From contig JALRME010000035.1 in assembly GCA_026120035.1 (NCBI GenBank), positions 124,001 to 188,000 of the forward strand: a DNA stretch of 64,000 bases, written 5' to 3'. A program made the translations under genes and the position numbers. The DNA comes from Coleophoma eucalyptorum (taxonomy: Eukaryota > Ascomycota > Leotiomycetes > Helotiales > Dermateaceae). Shown in pieces: positions 11,995-25,102 of this stretch (position 1 is its first letter; the number at the start of each line of letters is the position of its first letter). Under the pieces are notes generated by a model. It was not told the DNA's origin, did no database searches, and worked only from the letters and a program-made list of their open reading frames with translations.

Positions 11995-13254
11995 ATGCCA
12001 GAACTCCACCAACCCCAGAACCTCCCCAACGAGGCAGAAGACGAATGGCGCGACGAGCAGACCAAGCTGCCTCCCTTCTACTCGCCACGACCAATCCCCG
12101 TGTCGCGCGCTATCTCCGAACTCGACCTGAATGGCTTACAACCACACACGACAGAATTATCTCCACGCTTTCCACTCGCGAACCATACCTCCAGCACTAC
12201 AGCGAGCAGTAGCAATACACACGAGCATACTACCCCAGTAGAAGAAGATCTACCCGGCCTAGTGTCTCCTCAATTCACCCCTCCGAGCACACCCGGCGCA
12301 AACACACCGTCAATCAACAAACCTCCTAAATCTATTCCGGTAGATAGTAGTGTGGATCATGGGGGTTGTGGCAGCAAGAAACCCAAGCTACTTAAGAAAC
12401 TCCCCGAGGTCAACTGCGTGGTCCGGGCGAGGATACCGACTACTACGGGCACAGAAATGTTCTTGCATCTATACCAAAACAATGAGGATTCGAAGGAGCA
12501 TCTTGCCATAGTCTTTGGAAACAGCATTCGAAGTCGGAGCCTGGACGCCCCTCGACCCGGTGAGACGGAGATGGACAGACTGATTAGAGGCGCATACACC
12601 GGGAGATTGTTTCCAGGCCGAACAACGAGTACAGTGCCAACTGAGGAAAACAATACCCCACAAACCGAAAACGACCAACCTCAACCTCCACTCGTACGGA
12701 TTCACTCAGAGTGCTACACTGGCGAAACCGTCTGGTCAGCACGATGTGATTGTGGAGAGCAGCTGGACGAAGCAGCCCGTCTGATGTCATTGCCAGGTTC
12801 TAATGGAGGAGTCATCATCTACCTGCGCCAGGAAGGACGTGGCATCGGATTGGGCGAGAAGTTGAAGGCTTATAATTTACAAGATCTTGGTAGCGATACC
12901 GTGGAAGCAAATCTACTGCTGAGACATCCGGCCGATGCTCGCAGTTATGGTTTGGCAACTGCCATGCTGGTGGATCTTGGACAAAAAGATATCCGGCTAT
13001 TAACCAACAACCCCGACAAGGTGCGTGCGGTCGAGGGTCCAGAGCGAGAGATTGTGGTAAAAGAAAGAGTGGCCATGATCCCACTTGCCTGGAGAGGCGT
13101 GGGCGGTATACGAAGCGAGGAGGTGGGAGGATATCTAAAAACAAAGGTATTGTCTCCTAGAAGCAAACTCAATTGCCAAATCAAAATCCACTAACTGCAA
13201 CGCGCACAGATCGAGAAGATGGGTCATATGCTAGAGATGAGCGGGCCAGCTTGA
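11995..13254 (+). CDS. RIB1: GTP cyclohydrolase II (riboflavin synthesis, RIB1)
   Basis: First committed enzyme of riboflavin synthesis: opens GTP to 2,5-diamino-6-ribosylamino-pyrimidinone phosphate, formate and pyrophosphate. Exons 11995-13146 and 13210-13254, 398 residues. The short last exon is required: it supplies the usual fungal end [13 protein letters not shown], while unspliced reading ends in unrelated residues. Zinc ligands fit C240, C251 and C253 in [18 protein letters not shown]. The catalytic and substrate part is [20 protein letters not shown], followed by [19 protein letters not shown] and [14 protein letters not shown]. The N-terminal 140 residues are Ser/Thr/Pro-rich and poorly conserved, longer than in yeast Rib1. 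GTG precedes the ATG; the ATG at 11995 is taken. Confidence 0.96.
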
Positions 13255-13691
13255 ATCAGCATTTGGGAGGGGATGGTACACCCTGCAAAAATGGAATTCT
13301 GACCAGGTATCAAAGTCCAGATAAAGCGTTAGAAGATCAACGGATGTAGAAACAAGATCCTCTTCGCGCGCGTCGGAACGGGTAGCGGTTCTAATGGCGG
13401 TCGGTTGGGATACTGCATGTACGATACCACATAGAACAACAAATCCATTGGCTAGCTCGATTGGCACCGTGTTGTTCACGAACAGACGTTCTCACTCCAT
13501 GATGCTCACTGGTCGTGCGTACGCTATCACAGTTCAAACCGTTCAATTAACCTCGCTTTATACAGAAACAATCTCGGGTATCTATTCTATCTACTGAGGA
13601 CTCCCATCGCAACTCCGGTCAAAAAGCACAACAAGCGCCATTCTCATTGTTTCTTCGCGCCAGCCAACCCCTTGGCAGCCCCAAAGGTTGA
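13255..13691. other. Intergenic between convergent RIB1 and permease genes
   Basis: Holds the 3' untranslated parts of both genes. No gene seen. Confidence 0.6.
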
Positions 13692-15462
13692 TTAAGTAGA
13701 GACATTAATCTTGCCCTCCTTCTCCGCCTGTGCCAACGCAGCCGGGTCATTGATATCCACGCCCGCCTCCTCCGCGGCAATCTCTTTGACGGGGCCGACG
13801 AACCAGCGATGGGCCCAGACAACCCAGGATCCGATGCTGAATACAGCGATGATACCTACGGCTACGACTGTGTAGTTCAAAGTCTGGGATGTGACCGGGT
13901 TGGCGGTTGGGAGGCAGAAAACAATGGTAAGGAAGAGGATCCAGCAGCAGCCGATGAAAGCGATGGGACGAGAGAAGGCCCCCAGATTGAAAGGTCCCTT
14001 GCGCGCGGTGAACTCGCGATGGTAGATGAGTCCAATGAGGATTGGGATGCCGTAGGAGATGTAGAGTCCGATGGTGGCAATGGATGTAGCGGCTGAAAAT
14101 GCCACTGAGCTACCAAGAGATGGGAGGGCTAAGCAGAAGGAGAGGAATGCTGCAAGCCAGACGGTTCGGACTGGGGAGCGGAATTTGAGATCGACGTGGT
14201 TGAAGAAGTTTGGCTGAGATAAGAATTAGCATCGTAGGTTGGTTTTCATGTGTGGGAAGTACTTACAATTCCACCGTCACGGCTGAACGCGAACATCATT
14301 CGGCTGTTTGAGGTCATCGAAAAGAGACCGCAGTGCCAGACGCAGATGATAACAAGACACATCAGTACTACAGCTCCATCATCTCCAAAACAGTCGATGA
14401 AAATTTGAAGGACGGGTTGACTGGCACCCACAGTGGTATCGAAATCTTGGATCGAGAAGAGAAAGGAGATGAGAACAAAAAATCCAAAGATGGCCGAGAA
14501 CCCGACTGATGATATCACTCCCAGAGGAGCACTCCAAGCAGCTTTCCGCGTCTCCTCCGACAAATGAGCTGAAGCATCAAAGCCGGTGATGGTATATTGA
14601 CTCATGAGGACACCGCACACAGCTACGTAGGCTGGGGACGCTCGCACACTCCATCCTGGATCTCCTGTTCCGTCATAGAAGGTCGCAAAAACAAATTTAG
14701 CGTTCTGGTGGGTGGGAGCCTTTGCCAGTACGGCAATGGCAATAGCAGTAACTCCCATAGAGTGCAACAGAATTGAGGTGTTGTTCAAGTATCGAAGAAC
14801 ATGGACGCCAAAAGTATTAACGACTCCATGGGAGACCAGGATTGCAGCATATATCCCAATCACCTTTCCGGGCGTAGCTTCATAGCTAGACTTCACTGTT
14901 GCCGTGGTCGAGATAAGTCCAGCGCAGCCAAAACTAATACCCGTAGTGACGGCGACCTGGCCCAGAAGATTGAACCAGCCGGTAATCCAAGAGGCAAAGG
15001 CAGAGTGCTTCTCTGGGGCAAGCATGGCACTCCAGAAATAGGGTCCACCGGAGGTAGGAATTGCAGACACAATCTCAGCCATTCCGAGCGCAACAATAAA
15101 CGTGAAGACAGAGACGACAATCCAACCCACGGACATGACTGAAGGATGTTAGCAAGCAAAGGTGCAGTGGTAGACAGATATGACCTACCCCCCGGTCCTC
15201 CAGTAACCAGACCATACTCAAACAGCGTTGTGATACCTGTAATAACGGACTAGGAATGGGTCAGAGTTGTAGCTACAGATATTATATGCCAACTCACAAT
15301 AATGGAGAAAGAGATACCAAAGTTGTGCATCAATCCCCAATCACGGCGCAGTTCTTGCTTGTATCCAAAGCCTTCAAGTTCAGCTGCATCGTGCTCCAGG
15401 ATTTCATCCTGACGCGACGGGTGTCGCTCGACCGCAAGCTCGGGGTCTGCGGTGGGAGCCAT
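13692..15462 (-). CDS. Amino acid/GABA permease (APC superfamily)
   Basis: Plasma-membrane or organelle amine/amino acid carrier of 539 residues with about 12 membrane segments. Four exons: 15462-15298, 15249-15189, 15138-14267, 14213-13692; phases agree. The choice of acceptor at 15250 restores FSIISVITGITTLFEYGLV, the typical first segment of the fungal GABA/choline permease group. Other family marks: IPTSGGPYFWSAMLAP in segment 3, FDASAHLSEETRKAAWSAP in the middle loop, and SRMMFAFSRDGGI before the last exon. The cytosolic N-terminus (about 50 residues) carries the conserved LEGFGYKQELRRDWGLMHNF. Best match is the Uga4-like GABA/polyamine permease group; the actual substrate is not deducible. 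Confidence 0.92.
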
Positions 15463-16435
15463 GGCAGCGGACGGGAAGCGATGGCAATGGCAAGGGCGAT
15501 GGCGATAGTGATGGACGAAAGCCTAAGCGACCAGGAGGAGGGGAGAAGCAGATAGATAAAAGGCAAGGAGAGGAAGGCCAGGAGACCAGAGCTCATAAAA
15601 TATAATCAGCATCGGAATGGCCGAGTGGTAGGTAGCCAATGTCCCAGGGCCTGGTCAGACAGGCGTGATTCTCCCTGGGTGGCTGATTCTGGTGCTGGGG
15701 CAGAGATAAGAGGGCGATAAGGAGCGAGCTTCAACGACCAAAGCTGGTGCAGCTCCAATTCCGTCGGCCATCTTGGCGAGCTGATTGGGTGCATGACACA
15801 AAGCATAGGTAACACCCAACCTTATCTGTGTATCTGTTCTTCACTGTAGTGCCGTGCTGTCCCTCCACGCACGGCACTGCAGCCAGCGCTTCTAGCTTCA
15901 CCGCAGAATAGGCGCAGACGAAGACTCATTTCCGCCCTGGACGGCCCTACCAACCTGAATCAGGTGGTAAGGGGGAGATACCGCCTAGGGCTGTCTGCCG
16001 TATCTCTCGCAGAAGGCACGCTGGTGGGGGGGACGGTGGCAGCCGGAGAACTCTATGCGGGGTCTGTATTCCTGTTTGAGTAAGGCCGGAGACGACCTCC
16101 TTCAACGTCGCCCTTCGAGAACCTGATTGGTGGCGTCGGAGCTACGTTGATCGGGACACTAGTCGGCCATACCATGCTACTAGTTGACAATAGACCTCAT
16201 TGACCATAGCTGCACTAATCGACCATAACACTAGTCAACCATAGCACTGGTTTGAGTCGTGGGAACCAGCACCAGCAGAGTTTCGTGAACAAGCACTTAG
16301 TCTAGCAGTCTGGGGCCTGGAACAGGCAGATGGGAAGGTAGCTCGATCAGGGAAAGTCTCACAAAAGTTAATCATGCTTGACGATAGGAATTCGGGTCGT
16401 TGTAAACCCTCGTAAGTATATTTCGCAGCCCTTGC
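15463..16435. other. Intergenic: permease promoter and PMI 3' flank, with degenerate repeats
   Basis: No gene seen. The tRNA-like string TGGCCGAGTGG at about 15616 lacks the rest of a tRNA. A set of related 15-16 base elements lies at 16157-16244. Confidence 0.5.
16157..16244. repeat. Five degenerate copies of a CACTAGTCGACCATA-like element
   Basis: Copies at 16157-16171, 16177-16192, 16198-16209 (short), 16213-16228 and 16229-16244, all sharing (C)ACTAGT/AATYRACCATA, the last two directly abutting. All are in the same orientation, about 700-780 bp upstream of the permease start. Confidence 0.6.
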
Positions 16436-17846
16436 TTATAACTTTTCCTTCTCGCCCGCGTCTTCTTTGCCCTCCAACTCACAGAAAGCCTTGAAGGTCG
16501 TGAAGCTGTCATCCTCACTCTCCAATACAACCTCGGCCGTTGCGCCCACAAAGTAGACATAGCCGGCCTTGACCTCCTCTGACTTCGGTCCTACACTGAT
16601 CTTCCCCGCCCCCGTGGTGCAGATGATGATGCTGGGTCCAGCTATCGGATCAAAGGTGGCCTTGGCTCCTTTCTTCTTCAGCTCCGTTCTAACTACGCTG
16701 AACTCTTCGATGGGCGGGTCGTACAAGATGGCTGACGAGCCGGACGAATACGCGCTTGCATTGAGGGTGGCATATGGATAGTCAACCGGCTCCATCTTCT
16801 GCTCCGAGATTGGAGCGTAGGAGTAAGTCAACATGTCCACCAGGTTTTTTACATCCTTGAACTTTGGAGTGAAGCCCGCTCGGACGACGTTGTCAGAGGC
16901 GGCCATACATTCAATGATATCTCCGCTCAGGTATGCGTGGATATCATCGGCCTTCAGGAACATGGCCTCGCCAACCTCAAGTTTGACGTAGTTCAGGAAG
17001 AACATGACAAATAAGCCAATGTCTTCAGGGAATTCCTTGTCTAATCTGACCACAAGTTCTGCTAGTTCCTTTCCCTCATTGGACGGGCCTCCTCCACCTG
17101 CAAAATCGTCTCCTTCCTTTTCTGCCAAAGCAACCAGTTCCTTACTGAGTACGTTCACGTCTTCCTTCTTTGAGCCCATGAGGGCTCCAAATGCTTTCTG
17201 GAGCGCTTTCTTGTTACTCGCTTCGTCTTCTTGCTTTTCAGACGTATCCTTGCCTTGGATAGACGAGATGAATTCGTCCGCCTCGGCTTCACCAACCAGC
17301 TTCTTCAATGGAGGAATGGTATTGAGAAAATGTGAGATCTCTGCGAGTGGTCTAAACCCACAGAGACCATCGAATGGGGTAATGGCAATCGTCATTTCTG
17401 GCTTATGGTTGTCGTCTGGGTAATTCTTCGGGTCTGCAGCATGGAGCTTTTCTGCAAGCTTTTTGTTCGGATGGGCTTGGATGCTGAGAGCCTTGCCAAT
17501 TGACAAGACCTTGAATAGAAAGGGAAGCTTCTCTCCAAACTTCTCACTGATATCTTTAGACAGGAGAGCTTGGTTATCTTGAACCAGATCGAGTAAGGTC
17601 CGTTTAGTTGCGGTGTCTTTTGAAGGATTTGAAGGATGGGTTCCCATCCACAGCTAAGTAGGTTCAGTAAATATAGAGACTTGCAGGATGGCCGATCCAT
17701 ACCTCTGCATATGGCTTTTCTTCTTGAATTGAGAAGTCATCAGCTGGAGTTGCGGCGGCAAATCTAGCCGCTGCGGAGTCTTTGCCAATCTTGCCCCAGT
17801 CATAGCTATTGACCCCACACTGGAGTCGGATCAGAGGAACTTGCAT
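16436..17846 (-). CDS. PMI40: Mannose-6-phosphate isomerase (type I)
   Basis: Zinc enzyme that interconverts fructose-6-phosphate and mannose-6-phosphate, feeding GDP-mannose for glycoproteins and wall mannan. Exons 17846-17703 and 17653-16436 give 453 residues, normal for fungal enzymes. The splice joins YAE to [11 protein letters not shown], the conserved WMGTHP block. Zinc and active-site residues are in place: Q107 and H109 in [16 protein letters not shown] and E134 in [20 protein letters not shown]. The C-terminal cupin part contains [26 protein letters not shown]-like [14 protein letters not shown], and a final [10 protein letters not shown]. The ATG at 17846 precedes the standard [19 protein letters not shown]. 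Divergent from SGF29 over 760 bp. Confidence 0.96.
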
Positions 17847-18607
17847 CGTGAATATATGCCTCTCGGAAGGATGAGAGCTGATCAAGACAATGCACAGTCG
17901 TAGTTCAATGTGCAAGCAAACGAGTGTCGCGAAGATCGGGAGATTTTAAAGTAGACGTAATGCGTGGCAGCGAGCGTGTCTTTTGCAAGGAGGGGCAAAG
18001 GCGCTAGCGGAGCCTCGTCCGACCGTGCTTCCCCGGATCTACAGCCAAGCTGGACGGCAGTCCTCCTCTCCTTTCCAGCTTCAGCATCTATCCCCAACCA
18101 GCGGGCAGGAGCGATACTGTCTCTGAAGGTCTCTCTTGCTGTTGCGCGTCTTGGCTCTGTAAGTCTGTCATTCTATCCCCCAACAGCACGAATCAGCGCA
18201 TCAATTCCGCTCTCTGCCTCCTTCGTCGCATTAGCTATCCCCAAGTCAAGCTAGCTAACATGATTCCACCAGATAGGGTACACAATTCCCTACGGGCATG
18301 TGAACCTCCTACGTTACATATACCGTCTCAAAGTTCGCCGTCGAGCTCTTCTGCCTGTCCAAGAACGCCTTTGCCGTCTGCACCACTTTGCGGTAAGAGC
18401 AGGGAGATAAGGAGACTATCCACGGATCTCCAGCATACTTTAAACGCGTCATTCACGCCGAGCCTTGTCGCGACAACAGTTGGGAGCTGCTTTAATATTC
18501 AAGGCGACGCGGTGACGATAGCTACAATCACAAACAAGGCCAGCGAAACCAATATTTTCGGTGGCGCAAACCGCGATCAAGAGCTCGACTCCAAAGCTTC
18601 GTTTACA
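17847..18607. other. Shared promoter and leader of PMI and SGF29, with a likely 5'UTR intron
   Basis: On the plus strand GTAAGT at 18159 and a CTAAC branch site at 18255-18259 followed by CCACCAG ending at 18272 mark a likely leader intron of SGF29. It would remove the in-frame ATG at 18260. Confidence 0.45.
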
Positions 18608-19636
18608 ATGTCGTCACAGAGAAGTCGTGCTGGTCGAGGCAGTCAACGTGGAGGGGGGCAAGACACCGAAACGCTAGCCCTGTGGAATCAATGCCGAGAT
18701 GACCTGATGAAAATTGCAAAGCACGAAGCCCGTGCGAAGGAAGTGAGCCAGTTGATCATTGATAAAGAGATTGATATTAAAGCCAAGGGCTCAAGTAAGT
18801 TATTCATACACCTATAGATACGAGGCACACGCGTTAACCACCCCATAGAATCTTCGCCGGCAGAACTTGATGAGCTTGATAAGTTATATCGAGAGAACGT
18901 GCGAATTGCTGAGACCGTCAAGGCCATTGTTGAAGCATCAGATAACCTCAATGACCGAGTGAGTGTGCTCAATGCATTGGTTAAAGGTAACGAAGAAGAT
19001 GCTAGCATGGCTATGGGACGTTCTGGAAGTATAAGAAGTTCAGCGACGGCCATGGACCTAGATGGTCCCGCAGATTCACCTATGGCCTCGCCTGCTCCAC
19101 GAAAGGCGCATAATAGTGGCAGAATAAGCAGCCAACCCCCTTCATCTAGTGGCTTCTCTGTCACTGATATCGCAGAGAAGGAAGACCGAAGTGAAACGGG
19201 CAGTACTACCGGAAAGACTAAAATCATCTTCGCTGTCAACGATGAGGTAGCTTTTAAGCCAAAGCAGGTTCCTGGACAGGACGCTTCCGACTGGATCCAG
19301 GGAATTGTTACCAAAGTTATTGGCGAAGGCAAGTCGCGGCGATACGACGTCAAGGACCCATACCCAGCAGAGGGCGAGGTCTCCCAGAATTATCGCTCGT
19401 CAGCTTCGTCTATGGTACCGATCCCCCCAATTGGAGCTCCACTTCCGGAATATGAGGTTGGTAAGGAGGTTCTCGGGCTATACCCTGGAAGCTCGTGCTT
19501 CTACAGGGCTGAAGTCAAGGCAATGAAGGGAGACAAAGTTGAGCTTCTCTTTGAAGATGACGATGCCGATGTTCAAAGATTAGTAGATCGGCGATTTGTC
19601 CTCGATTACAAAGTCACTAAGGATGGAAAGAAATAG
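18608..19636 (+). CDS. SGF29: SAGA-associated factor 29 (tandem Tudor, H3K4me reader)
   Basis: Chromatin-reader subunit of the SAGA histone acetyltransferase, which binds methylated H3K4 through a C-terminal double Tudor (SGF29) domain. Exons 18608-18794 and 18849-19636, 324 residues. The N-terminal part is helical (ALWNQCRDDLMKIAKHEARA; ELDELDKLYRENVRIAETVK). A Ser-rich linker leads to the SGF29 domain from about residue 185: NDEVAFKPKQ, SDWIQGIVTKVIGEGKSRRY, DVKDPYP, then SMVPIPPIGAPLPEYEVGKE, VLGLYPGSSCFYRAEVKAMK, LLFEDDDADVQRLVDRRFVL. The frame is open upstream to 18260, adding 116 low-complexity residues, but that upstream ATG falls in a probable leader intron, so 18608 is preferred. Converges on dynactin p25, with 187 bp between the stops. 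Confidence 0.93.
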
Positions 19637-19823
19637 AGCTTCCGCATCAGAGGCATTGCTATGGCGTTCCGGGATTGGAGCTGGGTTCAGGTCTGCATAT
19701 GAGTCGGGCAAGGTATACCCCATGGCAGCGCGTTGGGCAATAGCTTGTAGATATCTTTAATCTGTATAAAATATGGTCACCTACTTCCAGGTTCTTCACG
19801 CGGCCAGGACTCCTCGCAGCACG

Positions 19824-20508
19824 TCAAGAGTTCTTGATTGTTTTGTACAGCTCTCTCAGGTCAAATGCCTCATGCCCACCTTCGGGGATCTCCCCTACCA
19901 CTCTTCCAGGCCGCCCTCCCACAATACTGAAGCTAGGTATTACCATATTTGGCGGAATGATGGTTCCGTCCAAGATCTTCACAAAATCCTTGATGATCGC
20001 AAACTTCCCAATCACGCACCCTTGCCCAATATGAACGTGATTTCCAATGAGAGCAGCTTCGACAACTGTAGAGGGGCCAACGTAGACGTGGTCACCGATC
20101 TTGAGAGGGTAGTGGGAGAATTGGCTACCGGACAGTCAGGACAATGAAGATGGCAAGCTAAAGGACATACCCTTGAAAAAGCTTCCCCGGTGGTCGCAAA
20201 GCTGATCCCGTGCTAAAGAAGCAATATCTCCCTATGGCGACGGCGACATTGCTCTGCGCAGCGCCGGACGCGCCTCGGCTGCTTGGTAGGGTTCGTAACA
20301 GGTCGCCGCGGATGATGACCTCGGCTTGGATGATGGTTTTGCCGCCCAAAATGATATTGGTGCTGCCGACGATCTGGCACTTGCGGCTTACTTTGTTGCC
20401 CGTGTCCTGCGCAGGAGAAGGTCAGAATGCGATGCGGGTTTGGGTGCTTGCCGGGGAGCAGTGGCATACGGTCTCAATGTACTCGCCCTTCGCAGGCTTT
20501 TTGGACAT
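19824..20508 (-). CDS. DCTN5: Dynactin subunit 5 (p25), left-handed beta-helix
   Basis: Pointed-end subunit of dynactin, which links dynein to early endosomes; called p25 in animals and aspergilli. Three exons, 20508-20470, 20406-20171, 20124-19824, 191 residues, all phases consistent. Starts MSKKPAKGEYIETDTGNKVS, then hexapeptide-repeat strands: CQIVGSTNIILGGKTIIQAE, NVAVAIGRYCFFSTGSALRP, FSHYPLKIGDHVYVGPSTVV, HVHIGQGCVIGKFAIIKDFV, ending NMVIPSFSIVGGRPGRVVGE and ELYKTIKNS. The first and last introns would leave only fragments if read through, which is why the gene looks broken in simple ORF scans. Divergent from the Arf6 gene. Confidence 0.95.
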
Positions 20509-21992
<1,484 letters not shown>

Positions 21993-23758
21993 ACGTGAAA
22001 GTGACAAGACACATACCCATATCTACAAACCCCTGTGGACGACCCTTGCATCCAAATCAATTGTTACGAACGAAATCCTTACATATTCACGATTCATTTT
22101 CCAGCGAAAGAAAAAACACCATTTCACTCGACTAATACAAATCACCTCCTCCTCAAGGCCCTTTCTGGGTCTTTTTGTAGTTTCTCTTTTTTTTTTCCGG
22201 GGTGTTTTTTTTGATCTTCTTCGGCGGCGATACCAAAACTTTTCTTGTGCTCTTTACAACCATCACCGAAGGGAAGCAAAGTAGGACTAAAGGAGAGGAA
22301 GGGGAAAGGACAAGAACTGTATAGCTTTTCCCTTCCTTCTCGCTTCTTGACAATGTTATCTACCTTTTCCAACCCTTTTCGTGAAGCTTTTGGCTTCGCG
22401 CGTTTCTCTTGTCGTCATTTTTGTGTGCTAGAACATGGATGCGGATGGGCAGACAGGTTTTCGGAATGCGCAAGCAAAGTAGACGTGGTAGAGGCATTTG
22501 AAGCTGATACAAGGTGCATAGATGGTCGGTTCTTGATGATTCTGGTCCTTTCTTTGTACTAAGACTTACTATTCTTGTAATAACAGGTAGACCCAATGAG
22601 ATCACATGATTGCGGTACTGTAGCTGGCTGGCCCTAAAATTATGAATTGTACATGAGTAAGATGAGAAATCCTGGTTGAAATTTAAGTTTGGGAGTTGAA
22701 GGGGTTGGTAATAGATCAAATTGTGGCCTTTCACTGTTGTATGATGTCTTCCAACGCGATGAATGATCCGACAGAAGATGGAAGAGAACACACCACCTCA
22801 GCACGTATGATATCTAGAGAGATCTTGTGGATTTTCAGGAACTTGCTTGACGGCTTGTTGCTCCTGAGATAGGAGAGCCTAGGTAGAAGGTACATTCAAG
22901 ATTGTATTCAGCAGTCGGTTAACCACGTAAGCAAGTAATTTTCTTCCTGCTTGCTCGACTTCCTCACACCTCAATCCCTCTCATAACCCAACAGTTGAGA
23001 TACCAGCTGTGCAAAATTCAAATTATTGAGCAGTCATGGAGCAGTCATATCATCATACCCGACAGCAGGTCAATGGTTGAGATTCCCCTCCACTTGAGCG
23101 CCAGTTGGTAAAATGATCCAAACCCAAATCAAAGCTGAAATCTTAGTGAAAGCAATTCAATTCAAACCACATTCGCACGTGATGGCTGGTTTTCGAACTC
23201 CATGCCGATCGATGCAGACACTAGATTCAACTTGACAGTCGCCAAAATGGTGTGCCCAGAAGTGAACCCTGGTATTAATATCTGGGGTTAAGTATGCAAT
23301 GATGATTGTAAAGATAGGATTCGGTATCATTTGTCCCGCTTGGATGGTTAGGGAGCTATAGATGCTTTGCATACGAAGGCGAGGAAGGTGAGGACGAATT
23401 AGGCCGTATTTGTATCTGATCTTGGGGTTGGTAGACGTGAGAGTTTCGAAGGTTGATGGCGCACTAATACTCTCAAGTAATTTGAGTACAAGTGGACCCT
23501 GCTCCATTCGCACTTCAGTCAATCGTGACCTCGTGCTCGATTTTCTAATCGAGTGCATGCTATCCCCATTCAATCCTTTGAGACGTAGATGATGTAATCA
23601 CTTTGCTATTCAGGGAAGGGATTCCTTCAAATCCTTTCAGTGGCTTCAGTCCAGCCATAGGGGCTGATGTTATAACATCTGCAGGCCGATGAATCTTGAA
23701 ATCTGAACGCCTCTTGATGAGCTGGGGAGCAAATTTAAATTTCCTAGCAACCCAGGTG
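21993..23758. other. Intergenic 1.77 kb between convergent ARF6 and CDK8 genes
   Basis: Contains the ARF6 3' region with T runs near 22190-22212. Minus-strand open frames at 22360-22791 and 23157-23573 show no domain, no family signature and no splice partners, so they are not called. Confidence 0.5.
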
Positions 23759-25102
23759 TTATTCTTTTAGCCTCTTCGTTGGTCTTGAGTCGTCAGGAAG
23801 CCCAGATCGCTTTGTGCCGGGTAGACTGCTGGTCCTGATATCATTATCGTCTTGGCTGACTCTTCGATGGGGGTACTCCGTCTTCATTCCCTCGAAGCAG
23901 TTGTTCGAGACCTTGTCACCCGTACTAAAAAATGGGTGTTGTAATGCAGCTTGAGCTGTTAATCTTTTCTCTGGATCATACTCCAGCAATGCGGCCAATA
24001 ATTTATAGCCCTCTGCGCCGAGGGATGCATTCGACGTTGGGACGGATGTCCCAGAGTGAGAATTAATGGTCGAATAATACCACTTCTCGAGACTCGATCC
24101 ATTTTTATTGTGACTTGACAGTGAAAGCGTCGAAAGCTGGCTATATTCGGGCATCGAAACCAAGTTAGGCCACGTGGTTTTCGAAGGCAGTCCCATAATC
24201 TCGACAATCTTCTGCATCTGATTCCGTTGAAAAGGCACAGTCTTCTTCGAATCCATCTTGGCTTCTTCTCCTTTGAAGATGGGCCGCAGGGAGAGCAGCT
24301 CCGCAAAAATACACCCAATAGCCCACATGTCGATGGCCGGTGTGTAATGTCGGCTCCCAAGCAGCAGTTCAGGAGCTCGGTACCAGATCGTAACTACCAC
24401 TTTGTCGCCACTGAACAGAGAATGCAGAGGTTTGCTGAAAAGGCGGGCCAGGCCCAGATCCCCAATCCTAACCTCACCGGCCGAAGTGACCATGATATTC
24501 GCTGGTTTCAGATCCCGATGGAGGACCCAGTTACTATGTAAATATTGGCATCCATTGAGTAGTTGGAACATAATACTCTTGACCGTGGCCGGTGGTATGG
24601 GATGACGTGCTGGTTGGGTATGGTGATGGATGATTTGGAGAAGGTCATGCTCGGCATACTCAAAAACCATGAAGATACATTTGTCTTCGAGGATGATCTC
24701 GACAAGCTTGATAACATTCACATGGCTAAGCTCAGAACACAGAGCCATCTCACGAACGGCTGACTGTGAGATGCCGGTATATTGAATCTGCTCGCCTTCC
24801 TTATCTGGCCATCTGATCAATAATCGGTAAATGTGGCACCATGGACTGACCTACCCGGCTTGAATTTCTTGATGGCAAATTCTCCCGGTTGCCCATGACG
24901 GCCTACGGCCTTGTACACTCGTCCATAGGTACCGCTGCTGATGAAGCCAATGACCTTGTAGCGGTCAATCACACGAACTTTGCTCTGGTACCCCACGTTG
25001 TGGCCCACGCCCCGGTCTGTTGGATCTGTTGGGGCATCAGCAAAATGAACACGGAAGACCTTGAGATCACAAACGGAAGGGAGGTCGTCGCAAGGGAAAC
25101 AT
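23759..25102 (-). CDS. SSN3: Mediator kinase Cdk8 (SSN3/SRB10)
   Basis: Cyclin C-dependent kinase of the Mediator CDK module that phosphorylates Pol II and transcription factors. Proposed exons 25102-25075, 25025-24855, 24804-23759, 414 residues. Kinase motifs: G-loop [15 protein letters not shown], catalytic lysine in [23 protein letters not shown] (H162-D164), DLG in place of DFG (182-184, as expected for this family), [20 protein letters not shown], and a basic Lys/Arg-rich C-terminal tail. The acceptor ending GGCCAG at 24805 restores [16 protein letters not shown]. Exons 2 and 3 are firm. Exon 1 is tentative: it uses a GTTTGT donor and gives [17 protein letters not shown], because exon 2 lacks its own ATG. 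An upstream three-codon uORF lies at 25175-25186. Confidence 0.88.

Noticed and set aside
11453..11995. 180-codon plus-strand frame before RIB1
   Set aside because: Reads through the RIB1 leader in another frame, without protein features.
15608..15690. tRNA Ser/Leu-like A box (TGGCCGAGTGG)
   Set aside because: No matching B box, anticodon arm or acceptor pairing follows.
18260..18607. N-terminal extension of SGF29
   Set aside because: Its ATG falls inside a probable leader intron and the residues are low-complexity.
22360..22791. 143-codon open frame on the minus strand in the ARF6 3' region
   Set aside because: Low-quality composition and no family resemblance; likely chance.
23157..23573. 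138-codon open frame on the minus strand
   Set aside because: No domain or conserved pattern and no good splice partners.
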